64,000 bases of DNA, from positions 2,170,001-2,234,000 of the forward strand of contig JACTVC010000002.1 of assembly GCA_018417955.1 (NCBI GenBank), written 5' to 3'. The position numbers and the translations under genes are program-made. Numbering within the stretch: position 1 is the stretch's first letter; every line of letters begins with the position of its first letter. Positions 1 to 10,803 of this stretch are shown piece after piece. Below the pieces are notes generated by a model. It did not search any database. It was not told the DNA's origin and was given only the letters and a program-made list of their open reading frames with translations. This DNA comes from Laccaria trichodermophora (taxonomy: Eukaryota > Basidiomycota > Agaricomycetes > Agaricales > Hydnangiaceae).

Positions 1-1291
1 GTACGTCGCGATTCACCTTCTACCAATTGTTCATTTGTTTACGTCTGACCAGATAAAGCTGCCATTGATCAGATGAAGCCGGGGGATGCGGCCATCATCT
101 TTACCCCTGATAGTACGCAGAGAAATTTCTAGTAGGTGGCCGTCCTGACAAGTCTTTTGTTACAGGTACCCACTACCCTATTGCCATTTATGCCATTGAG
201 CGCGGTATACATGTTTTACTCACTAAACCAGCCACCCAAAAGCTGGCCGACCACACCGCCCTCATCGAAGCTGCCAAGAAGCACAACGTCGTGTGTTTCG
301 TAGAGCATCACAAACGGTAAGACTTGTTTTTATGGAAGCTCAAGTTGACGTCGTTGACTTACACTTTCATGGCAGCTTCGACCCCGCTTACAGTGATGCC
401 AAGGCGCGGGCGCAAACCCTGGGCGAATTCAATTTCTTTAACGCATGGATGAGCCAACCAAAGAGTCAGCTCGAGACTTTCCGAGCTTGGGCTGGCAAGG
501 ATTCGGATATCAGGTCAGGCTTCATAGAATTTCACAGGTTACGCACGCTGGAACATTGGCAAACAGTTACTACTTATCTTCGCATCATATCGACATTTGC
601 TGCTGGATCCTGCAGGATATTGCAGTACCCACCCGCGTTGTCGCGAGTGCTGCGACCGGAATCGCAACAAGCGAACCGTATAACTGTGTCCCACAGACGG
701 AAGACACGATCACACTCCTGGTCGACTGGCAGTCGATCAAGAGCCAGACTCATCGTGGTACTGCAGTGTACACAGCTAGCTGGACAGCTCCACTCAAGGC
801 CGGAGTGCACTCAGCGCAACAGTGGTACTATATGGCGGAGAAGGTCGGAGTGCTTGCATTTGTAATTTGGCTAGATGACTCAATCCGCCCTTGTAGGGAG
901 ACATTACTGTCGACCAAGCGCATCGGGGCTATGACATCACCAACGACGAGACAGGAAAAACATGGTACAATCCATTCTAGTGCGTCCTTTCTCCCTTTGC
1001 TGTTGAAGATCATGCTTATGCCTTCCCAACAGTATGAAATACTCGCCGTCGGAGACGGGGCATTTCGACGGGCAGCGTGGATATGGATACATTTCGATCG
1101 AGAAGTTTGTCGATGCTGCACGTAGTGTAAACGCGGGCCTGGCGCAACCCTCCGAGTACGACAACCACGGCCTTCCAACCATAGCTAACACTGTGTTGAC
1201 GACTGCTATTTTGAATGCTGGCCGAATCAGCTTGGACGAGAAAAGACCCGTCGCTATCAAGAATGAGGGGGGGCAGTGGATCTTGGAGTAG
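1..1291 (+). CDS. D-galacturonate reductase-like oxidoreductase (Gfo/Idh/MocA family), 5' end outside the window
   Basis: Likely NAD(P)H-dependent reduction of D-galacturonate to L-galactonate, the first step of fungal pectin-sugar catabolism. Seen: the window opens on an intron (GTACGT donor at base 1, CAG acceptor ending at 51). Exons then encode a Rossmann-fold stretch (KAAIDQMKPGDAAIIFTPD, HYPIAIYAIERGIHVL), the family Lys-Pro pair (TKPAT) and the segment FVEHHKR. A C-terminal half follows with YMSQ-like NAWMSQPKSQLETF, HHIDICCW and RISLDEKRPV. Further introns are at 113-165, near 317-378, near 513-565, near 834-885 and near 989-1033. The stop is TAG ending at 1291. Known: this order of motifs matches the fungal GAR2-type D-galacturonate reductases. 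Inferred: substrate, because related Gfo/Idh enzymes differ little by eye. The N-terminal nucleotide-binding GxGxxG motif would lie upstream and cannot be checked. Confidence 0.82.
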
Positions 1292-2255
1292 AACTTCGAC
1301 ACAAATAATTTCAAAGATCCTGGCTACAGCTGCATTGTACTTATTGACAGCGGTTGCATGACCACTTGTATGTTTATCAGATTTGGGTTATCTTTTGTGC
1401 TAGTGAACAGCAATGGCAACAAAAGTCCTTAAGGATCGGAGGTGGTGAGGGATGTATGGACGACAACGGGATGTATGTATGACACAACGGTTTTGCAACG
1501 ATTTGAGACACAAAATAAAGACAGTAATGTGGAAGAAAATGCCTGAAAGTACCAGTTGGGTACGGTGATGGAGTGAAAGGAGTACCAAAAAAGGGATGCT
1601 GATGGTCGTTGGCACCGCAGGCGGGGTGGGATGAAAAGAAAGTATACGATAAAATGAAGAATAAAATATACTTTATAGTGAAAACGCCAAGTGGGCGTGG
1701 GCTGCCCATCGTGGTGGGGAAGAAAATATGCGCGTTGTTGAGAATGAGTGATTGAATAAAGAAAGGGAAACGATGCGAGTGGCAGATGCATAGGTTGGCG
1801 GGAGCGGAACGAGTGTAAGAGTCGCACTATGAATGTATCTACGACTGGGGGGGTGTCGAATGACTCCAAGAGAAGAGCCAGACAGGAGAAAAAGAGGGAG
1901 GGCGGTTCATGACTGAAAGGCAGATAAAATAAAACTGTCTCTTCTTTGCTACATCAAGAATGATCACGAGAGATTCGAGATTCACGAGTGACGCAGATGA
2001 CCCAACCTTTCGCCCGAAATCCCCTGTAGGCCTTGAGGTAGGTGGTAAGCCTCGCCGGATATAAGAGTGCGGATGATGAGATTCAAACAATTGCAAGGGA
2101 AAGTGATGGATGCATGGTGGTTGAGTTGCAGAGAAATGTGCGAGAGAATTGTCGATGCGACGTGTAGTGGTAGTACATTTTGCGGGATTGTTTGCGTCTT
2201 GGACAGAGAACAGAAGTTGAAGTGACAGATGTACGACGGAGATCGCAAGTTACCA
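1292..2255. other. Convergent intergenic region, no gene seen
   Basis: This spacer lies between the 3' ends of the reductase (+) and the cyclin (-). It has several antisense open frames, but they are rich in Ser, Pro, His and Phe, have no recognisable domain and no coherent splice continuation. Both 3' UTRs presumably lie here. I saw no tRNA, repeat or transposon signature. Confidence 0.5.
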
Positions 2256-3760
2256 TTATGATATCAATGCCGTTCGGGGAGAGGAGATGTTCAGGTTATG
2301 CAGGGCTGGACGACCAAACGCAACAAAGTCATGCGGCAGGAATTGTTCTGGAGGGGATTCCACTCTGTGCTTGTTTAGTACAGGTTCAAACGATGAAGGC
2401 ACGTTTTCCTTGTCGTCGGACGAGTAGGAGCTCGAGAACGGATCACTAGGCAATGCCGGTGTCGTTGGCGTCAATGGCATATCATCTGACATATCGGAAA
2501 CAGATGTCGTTGAACTCATCGGCGTGCTCACGGCAGAAACTGAATTCCGCTTGGGAGTGACAGGAAGAGAAGCTAGGGTGTGGCGAACGAAGCGGCCACC
2601 CTGCAAATAGTGTTGAACAACGAATGTAGCAGCTTTCGAATAGAAGGCGTATGAATACTTCTTGACAAGCGTTTCGGAGAGGTCGTTGACGTGCATAGCC
2701 AAGCGGTTATCAAGGTATTCAACAACCTCGATACATTCTTCGTTTTCTTCCCAAACCCGACGAGGTTTACCGCAGAGATACCTCGCCAAAGTGAGGGCTG
2801 CCAAGGCGATTGTTGACGGAGAGTATTTGACAAATTCACGATAGAAGAGAGTTATCTCCATCAAGAAACGGGCGACGTGCTGTACCTTCGCTTCCTCCAT
2901 ACACGGACCGCAACACATAAGTCGGAGCCACGCTTCAGCAGTAGGGTGCCCCAGAGTCCATTGAATAGTTGACAGGACATGTCCTTCCATCTGGATAAAT
3001 GCAGATTCCTCGTATGTATCCCGGCATATCTGCGCAAGATCCTGCACCGTAGGTACGCGCTCCTTGGCATCTTCAAACTTGGCTGCGATCCATAGAGCAG
3101 CGCAGCCTACTAGCTGATAGTGTTTAATGTAGACGATGCGTCGTGAGACGTAGCGATCCACAATGTTGAGTGTGAGGTAGAGAGTTTCTGGTCGCAATCG
3201 GAAGGTGAAGTGGATTTCAACAAGGAAATCAACAAGACACGGTCGCATGTGCCACCTGATCTCCGGCTGCTGATCCATTGATTGTGTTGATGACATTGTA
3301 AATCTCTACATATCCAAAAGATAATTAGCAGGTGTTTGATGGGCCATGGTGACACTAAACTGACCTCCATATCGTGCATATAATGCCGAATCTCCTCGCG
3401 ATACTCTTCTTCAAGATAGACGCCCTCCCTACGAAGTGCTTGAATCTGCGCTCCGCGTTGACGTTGCTGGAGAAGAGCAGCTTTGGCGGAACGAGGAGTT
3501 CGGCGGGCAGGGGCATTTGCAGGGAGTAGAGGAGATTTATGTGATTTTGATATACCATGGGGAGAGGGCTTCTTCTTGGGATAGATGAGGGAATTGCGAG
3601 AATGTCTGTTGGAGGCGGCAGAGACGTCTTTCATGTCGAGAGGATCTACGGGGGTCGAGGAAACGATTGATTTTGGACTAGATACATTGGGCGGGGAAGG
3701 GGAATCAAAGTCAGAGATGCAAAAGGACATTTGGAAAGACATGGAGGGGGAAGAACGCAT
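2256..3760 (-). CDS. G1/S-type cyclin (Cln1/Puc1-like)
   Basis: Regulatory subunit expected to bind Cdk1 and promote G1/S entry. Seen: two exons (3365-3760 and 2256-3305, joined in phase) give 481 residues. The first ~130 residues are Ser/Pro/Lys-rich with an SP/TP-rich stretch. The cyclin box follows at about residues 125-265: EIRWHMRPCLVDFLVEIH, the LNIVDRYVSRR helix, and ALWIAAKFEDAKERVPTVQDL. A second cyclin fold reaches YLDNRLAMHVNDL. The C-terminal tail is low complexity, holds minimal SP/TP sites and ends NISSPRTALIS. Known: the KFEDAKERVP pattern is typical of fungal G1 cyclins rather than of mitotic B-types. The chosen start is the ATG at 3760; an upstream GTGAGT suggests a 5'-UTR intron. 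Inferred: the specific Cln1 role. Confidence 0.8.
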
Positions 3761-6483
3761 TGTTGAAGCGGCGTGGTTTACACCAATGGACCAAACAACA
3801 CGAGGACAAATATGCGAATACGAGTGGCACAGACGAAAGAGAAGAGTACTCACGGAAGAGATGAAATTGACGGTCAATGAAGTCGACGGTATCAAGATTG
3901 TGATGTCGAGCTGTTTACTTGCTCCACAAAAAAAGCGACAACAACGATGGAACGTGTGTCAACTGGATTCGTTGCGGCAACAGCGTCTAAAGAATGGCAA
4001 AGGTCGTGGTCAGCGTTGCAGGTCGTGAGCTGCGAGCAGCAAAAGTCGGGGAAGAGGCCCAAAGAGGGCACCGTCGTCGCAGAGTGGGATGAGCTCGACG
4101 ACGAGGTGAAGAAAAAGGACAAGGATGAATATAAAAGCGTAAAGGTGTGATCTGTCACGCAGCTGCTTATCACCACCCAATCAGGCCACAGTGTCACACG
4201 TAAATAATCACCATCATTGCAATCAACCTGCAATTATGTCCAGCCTCATGCCCACCAGTACACACAGTCCCCGACAGCAACATCCGCGAGCAACCGGTGC
4301 CATTGCAGTCCAATCCATTTCATTCCAGCATGGACTCGAGAATGGATTCACAGCTCACTGACCCGCTCCGGCGCCCGAGATGGAAATTGATATGACGTAG
4401 AAGCGAATGAGACACACCTTGAACAACGTTGTGAGAAAAATTAATGCTGCCTTGTCTCTGTTCTTCCATCCATCAGAATCATTGCATACTAGAGAGCATC
4501 GATGCTTCTCACCAGTGATGCAAGTTGAGTTGAGCTTGTGAGACCTGTATACGACTGAAAATAATCAGCCTCGATTCTGCCACGAGACAAGGACGAGAAA
4601 CATACAAAGCAAAAAGACGGTTAGCTCCTTTGTTGGGGGGACGATATTAAAGACTGAATAATTACTTGGAGTATGGCTGGAAGGCTGGGGGAACAAATGA
4701 ATGACTGGGGTGAGTTGAAAATCGAGCAGTGGTCGCTACGTCGGGGACACAAAGCCGTGAAGCCGTGGAAGCGCTCGAAACAAACCGAGAGAATCCGAGG
4801 AGGCTACGTTGAGCTCTGCAGCTGGACGACTGGATTGCACGAACGAGCCGTATGGATGGAGAAATAGTTGTGTCGAATGAACAACAGGCAACTTTTCAAG
4901 GACAAGGACAAAGGGCAGGCGATGCGTGCAAGGCGTGTGCCGCTTATCCTATAACTTCGGCCATAATTCGATCCTGTTTTGATTCAAGTACACCACGTTT
5001 CCTGCCTGCAGGCGAGGAATGACAGGATTCACTCTGCCTTGGCTGCTTATGTCATCCACTTACCTCAATTAGTTGTCAGTTCTCTGTTCAAATGGGCTTA
5101 TCAATTTGGCAGGCAGGCACGTAAAGGATGAATATCGATGGATCTTTCAAGATCATTCAAGGCCCAAGGGACTCGAAACGTATTTACTTTTCTTCCGACA
5201 TAAAGGCGATCTGTCCTTGTATATTGTTGCAAATATGCATGTCGCTGTTGTTTCAAGGCCGCACCCTGAAGCCCACCGGCGTGCAAGCGCCCGAATTCGA
5301 TTGCCCTCTGAATAACTCTTCCATCAGTCAATTCCATCATTTTCATGAAGGCTACCCTGCTCCAGCTACCTTGCCTCGACATAAGTACCGACCGATCTAC
5401 ACACTTTGGCGCTTCTCAAAATTTAGTGAGGAGGCGGGGCTTGTTCGAGACTTGTACTCGCACCGAACTCAGCGATAACGGCAAAGCATCTTGCACGGGC
5501 GTGTGTGTATTTTGAATTCTATCCAAGTGCGTGAGCGTTTTCTGAAGTTTGTGGGTGATTTTCGGCGATAATGCATGGCGTAAGTAGGTGGCGATAAAAT
5601 GTACACAGGTAATTTCGCTCTTCGTCGCCGCCATCAGCCGCTGGTGTGCTTCGGGCCTGACGTTACTTATTTATCTCCTGCATCGTAACCAGGAACGGAC
5701 GTTTGGTGGAGGATGTAAGTACGTACCATTTCCTCGAGCTCGAAGCCTAGACTCCTCACATAAGAAAATTCCTTTCCGTGCTCGACTATTAGCACCTGCT
5801 AATTTCTTTCTATTGCATCCATATTCAAGTCGTGGGAGATTTACCGAGAAGCGGATGCCGTTCTAGTGGCGCGCAGGGACTCGGACAACGGCCCACGCCT
5901 TCACCAATCCCGATCACTCTATTTCGAAGAGACACTTCGGTTTCCTGGAGTGTCACCGTGATCAGTGCGCTGATACAAGGGTACCGTTGGCATTGCATTC
6001 TGCAATGGAAGACGCGCAGATATCTTGTTTATACTAGTTGCGAACAATGACAAGTTTGCTGGGCTTCTGTCAGAAAAAACTTTTTGGCCTTACAATAGTT
6101 TTTTCCGACATCGGCACGGTCGCGACTCCCAAGAAGTCAGTCACTCTTGATATGGAGAGTTGGGTTCAGATCCAGAGAACGTCGACGGTCGACCTACCTA
6201 TCGTCTTGTGATTAGTTTATGCATATCGTGAAAGAGTGCATTCCCAACTGAATATATTGCCAAGGGAAAGGTGATCGAACGGAGACTTATTCTCAGGGTG
6301 GACAAGGGTACAGAATATCAAGTGTATCTTATTTCAAGTGACGCTTAGGCAGAAGAGTTATGAACGGAAGATTATCGGAGCTGCGAGGGAGGGAAACGAA
6401 TATTGATGATTGACGGAAGAGAGATTTCTTCATGAAGAGAAGGTAACAGCTCCTCGCTCGGGCGATAACGACCTCAATGCTCG
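3761..6483. other. Long intergenic region (2.7 kb) upstream of the G1 cyclin and downstream of the eIF4E-T-like gene
   Basis: No frame here shows a domain or splices into a plausible protein. The longest candidates, around 5128-5478 and 5588-5866, have coding-unlike composition. A GGTTC...TCC string near 6168 resembles a tRNA B box, but no A box or cloverleaf accompanies it. The left part must hold the promoter and 5' leader of the cyclin; the right end holds the 3' UTR of the next gene. It is by far the longest apparently empty stretch outside the transposon spacer. Confidence 0.5.
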
Positions 6484-9400
6484 TCAGTCTCTGTGAGACC
6501 CACTCAAGAGTAACGCCATCAAATCATTGGGGCCAGGATGCCCTTGCTGTTGGAGGTGAGGGGGAAGAAGGTGCGGCATCATATGAGGAGGCAGATGAGG
6601 TTGTTGTTGTGGGCGCATTCCCAGGTGAGGACCTTGCAGTTGTGCACTAGGGCCTTGTTGAGGCAGAAATCCGGGGTTAACTCCGCGAGTACCGATATTA
6701 TTTCCCAAAAGACTTTGGTTCGCCAAGCGAGGATCAATATTGCTGGCATGTGGATGGAGAGTATTTGAGGTCTGGTGTCCTCCCGGAAAAGTTGCACGAA
6801 TCTGTGGACTACCGAAACCAAGATTCCCGCCCGAAGTGAAATTATTGAACGAGGGCTGATGGGGAGACGGACCATTGGTGTGGATGTTATTGTGAAGGCC
6901 CGCACCGGAGATACCAGGAATACCAAGGAATTGAGAAGGCTCGTGTGGCGGACGCCCACCCAAATTAGCCAACCCAGGAGGTAGCCGTTGCTGGTGATTA
7001 CTCTGCAAAGCGTTTTGTTGATTTGTGTTTGGGGATGGGGCGCCTCGAAAATGGGGTTGCTGCAACGGCAATCCACTGCCTCTCCCACTGTGTTGGTTAT
7101 GAACAGACGGCGTTGGGACTGAGTACAAAGCCTCAAGCCCTCGCTGCTGGGCCAAACGCTGCAAATTGTACTGCATGGCCTCGTCAATTGCTTCGGGGAA
7201 CGGCCCTCCGTTATCACGACCTCGAGAGGGTGGAGGTGCTGGTCGAAGGCCAGGCACCATTCCGTCAGGCACAAAATTACGATCATCCAGACGACTTTCG
7301 TATAGAGGTTCCATACGATTATTGGGCTGAAGCTGTTGTTGGTGCTGATGTTGTTGAATTAGGTGTATGTTGTTCTGTCCCTGGGGATTAAACTGAATGT
7401 TGGGGGGTATGTTTGATAGCGAGATAGGGTGATTGATAGCCCCTCCTCCATGAGCCTAAATGTCACGTATTGGCCAAAAACAGAAACGTCAAAGGTGGCT
7501 CTGCTTACCTGGGATGAGTTGCTTAGCATTGCGAAAAGGTCATCCATCGTTCTGGGGTCATTGTGATTGCTATGCAAACCATTGAAACCACTTTGGTCCT
7601 GCCTCTGACCGAGACTTGGGGATGGTGATAGAAAGCCGGTCGGCGTCTGTGGTTTGGTCTGGGTTGCGGAGGGATCTCGTCCTTTGCCGTCAAAGAATTT
7701 GGCAAATCGACTGCCCTTGGCCGAAACATATCCGTTTGCATTAGACTCAGTGGGTGTATGCTCGAATTGGGGAGCAAAGGAAGGACGATCTCTGTGAGGA
7801 ATATCGGGAAAGTTTGTAGAGTTCCCTGGATGCCGGCCTTCGTCTATGAGATATGTTTGGCGGCTTTGATTTTCGAAAGGCGAGAAGCCAGATGTAGCTC
7901 TAGGCTGCTCGTGCTTCAGAAATCCTTGGCGGGAAATATGATCTGCTTCGGGAGATTGCACAGTGCCTGTCAAAAAAGGGTAGAGATGCAAATTCCTATA
8001 TAAATGTAAGCGTCACATACCGTTCTGGGGCTGGCCGTTGCCAATTTGGCCAAGTGTTGCAGGAGATTTGGCCGCCGTACGAGCAAACGCGAGAAGACGA
8101 GAGCCAGCAGGAGGATTGAAAGCAGGTTGGGAAGCTTCGGACAAGCGTTGCTCTGTGTTAACGAGGCTATCTGGCTGGACAGGTGCAACGTTCAGCTGGT
8201 TAGAGGGAATCTCCTCGGTGCTTGTAAACGTCTGGGACTGATGGATGACATCAGACTTGAGTGTCGGAGGACCAGTTTGATGGGAAGCAGCACGAGACGG
8301 AAGTGTAAGCCGAGGCTGCTGTGCATCAGCTTTATCTTGACCTTCGGCAGTGGGAGCTACGGAGTATAAAAAAAAGACCAATTAGTTTGAAGAAAACCTT
8401 GATAAGAACAAAAAGTGCCTTCTGCGGATGTTGAAGCCGGTAGGTTATTTGTTCCGCTATCTGTTTGTGTTCTCTTGCTTTCCTCCCTCTTCATCATCAA
8501 CTTAAATAACTGAATTTCATCCAGCTGTTTCTCAGCCACCTCTGGAGCCGCCGATACGTTCTCTTGTTCAAGAAAGCCCGAAGATGCCTTTTCCTGCTCT
8601 TCCTTCTCCTTCATACCCCTCTTCCAAGCCTGTATCCCGTCGAGCTCGCCGGCGTCTCCCTTACCACCAAGTATGCCTGGTCCTGTTTCGCTGGGAACAT
8701 AGGTATCCATCCAGGCAGGCTCTTTCTCTCGATCTCGGCCCCCCCGGTCCTCTCTTTCTTTGGCGTCTTCCCGTTTGTCGCGCACTGGTTGTCGTTTATA
8801 ACGTCCATCTCTATCTTCACCTGCAGTCCAACGACGATCACTTGATCCACCCTGTTCATTAACGGGTTTATCACGTGCGCGGTCCCGATCACGTTCGCCT
8901 CGTTTGGCCGCCATCCTCTCATCGCGTTTGCCATCATCCCGCCAGCGTCGGGGATCATCATCAGAATCTTTCTCTAAATCTCTGTCGCGTCCATTATCCT
9001 CCTTCTCTCGCCGTGGGTCATCTCGACCACGGTCCGCTCGTGACCCTCTTTCCCGCCCATCCTCACGGTCTCGCTGCTCTTTTGCAGAGATAGAGGGATC
9101 GCGCCTAATCCTTGAAGAGTCGCGAGGCCGAGAACGAGCGCGTTCGTCGCGTTCCTTGCGGCTAGTATCGGACCCTTGGAAGTTGGTCAGCAATGGTGTT
9201 TCAATTTGATTACATGTTCGACTCACGATCTTCTCGAGCATTGCGTGGAGGCTCAGCACCTGCGAACAAGACGTTCAGACTTCAATTAGCATACAGGTCA
9301 AATAGATGGACTGTCGAATCTACCTCTTCTCCAGTCTTCGCTTGCTTCGCCAATTTTCTTTTTGGCAGCTTCCCTGATTTCCGCACGTCGAGAAGCGGAA

Positions 9401-10179
9401 TTTGAAGACTGCGGTTGGGTGGTTGCCCTGTTCGAGGCTGTGGCAACCAAGTGTGGTGCCGTATCTCTTTCTTTACCCCTAGAATTGGACATAGGAAGAG
9501 CAAGCCGATCTCTGTCATATTTATCTGATAGCTGCACACAGTTCAGTAGTGTATCACTTTGCACGGGAGTAAGCAACGAACATGCCGCAGGCGTTCATGA
9601 CCATCCTTCTCTCTCTCTCGCTCTTTCTCTCCATCTTTTTCGCGGTCCTTGTCTCTGTCGCGAAGTGACTGGTGCTTAAAATTACCCATCTGCGAAGGCT
9701 GAGAAAGTGTTGAACGAAAAGACGGTCGAGAAGAGGCATCTAGGAAACGAAAGGTGTGAGTGACGAATATCAGAGAGGGGGAAGGGCATAGAAACCTCCA
9801 TCCTCTTGAAGGTCACGTTTGAAACTGACAAAATAAATTATAAGCGTGGTCAAAGAAAAGTAATTCAAAGCTACCGTCGTTCTCTTGCCGTAGCAGAAGT
9901 TGGGGGCTCTGATTCCTTCTTGGAAAGCATTTGCTCATTTTCAGAGCTGAAAGATGGATGTTTAGAGGAGAAAGAAAGAAAGAAAGTTCCAAATACAAAC
10001 CCAAACCAATGCTTCAGCTCAGGCATGTTTGGTGGAAGTTTGACGAGTGGAGAGCTGTGGAGGGCGAGCAGCTGAGGACGGGTGTATATTCGGATTTGAG
10101 ATTTTGGGTGGGACTGAGGGGGATTTGTGGGTTCATTGGGGAGAAGGGATAAGATTTTGGGAGAAGGTGGAGTGGACAT
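6484..10179 (-). CDS. eIF4E-transporter (4E-T)-like eIF4E-binding protein
   Basis: Predicted cytoplasmic/P-body protein that binds the cap-binding factor eIF4E and represses translation. Seen: about ten exons give roughly 1,080 residues. Near the N terminus is YTRPQLLAL, a fit to the eIF4E-binding consensus Y-x4-L-hydrophobic, followed by SPLVKLPPNMPELKHWFG. A long Arg/Asp/Glu-rich region with repeated RDR, RERE and DRE units covers about 9500-8700. Then come the conserved WMDTYVPSETGPGILGG and QLDEIQLFKLMMKREE segments, and a Gln/Pro/Asn-rich C-terminal third ending DLMALLLSGSHRD. Known: an N-terminal YX4L-phi motif followed by charged and Q/N-rich disorder is the layout of 4E-T proteins. 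Start: ATG at 10179; an in-frame ATG 51 nt upstream is possible. The gene is head-to-head with the LYRM2-like gene, 130 bp apart. The 4E-T assignment is an inference from motif and layout. Confidence 0.68.
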
Positions 10180-10309
10180 GATGATGGTTTGGTTGCAAGG
10201 CAGGTGTGGCAAATGTAGTGGTGGCAAAGGTATGTAGTGGTGGTAACAGTCTCGTAACAGTCAAACGACATTCAAGTTGTAATTATTTACATGATATTCT
10301 TTTTCTCTC

Positions 10310-10640
10310 ATGTCCCTCCCCACCCTCAAGCATTTCATCCTCAAACAGCAGGTCCTCAATCTATATCGCTGCATCTTACGCGCCTCTCGCTGTGTGTCGC
10401 TCGCTCTACATCCTTGCTCATCTGCTCAACGCCTTTTCAGCTCTTCCAGATCCCGTGACGAGGAGAGAGACCGTTGCTTGGGTTCGGAGTGAATTTGAGC
10501 GGAACAGACACTTGACTGATGTCGTATGTCCTCTTCTTTTTAGCAAAACATTTTCTCATACAGCTCCTCAGCTATTAATACAGGATAAACTCACCTTGGC
10601 TCGCCGTGAAATGCGTCAAATTCTTCCTCAGTTGCGCTGA
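10310..10640 (+). CDS. LYR-motif mitochondrial protein (LYRM2-like)
   Basis: Three short exons encode 73 residues: LKHFILKQQVLNLYRCILR, an LYR tripeptide in its standard helix context, then ETVAWVRSEFERNRHLTDV and LARREMRQILPQLR. Introns start near 10396 (GTGTGT) and 10524 (GTATGT), and both splices keep phase. Known: the small Complex1_LYR proteins act with the mitochondrial acyl carrier protein in assembly of respiratory complexes or Fe-S proteins. The QQVL-LYR spacing and the EFxRN motif resemble LYRM2, which is linked to complex I. Exact subfamily is inferred. The length is normal for the family. The gene is easily missed because no single exon is long. Confidence 0.82.
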
Positions 10641-10803
10641 GCCCCATGTGATCGGCAACTCGCTCCGTATTTAAAGCGGGTCTTCTTAGATCCCTAATTG
10701 ATACCTTTCCTCGCAACCGCGCACTCAGTCATCAGACCTAATCTCGGCGTCTAAACATATACTCCCCTCTTCCGATTCAAGACGACGTCCTTGCTCTTCA
10801 TTC

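Noticed and set aside
1429..1869. 146-codon minus-strand frame between the reductase and the cyclin
   Set aside because: Low-complexity His/Phe/Ser/Pro sequence without start context or conserved motif; probably UTR.
5128..5866. Open frames of 90-116 codons in the cyclin upstream region
   Set aside because: No domain, poor coding composition and no splice partners; they overlap each other in different frames as random frames do.
6160..6185. tRNA B-box-like GGTTCAGATCC string
   Set aside because: No A box at the right distance upstream and no cloverleaf could be drawn, so a tRNA is not supported.
10206..10640. 144-codon frame read straight through the LYRM2-like gene
   Set aside because: It uses a different frame in the first exon and ignores two good introns; the spliced model restores the LYR motif and family length.
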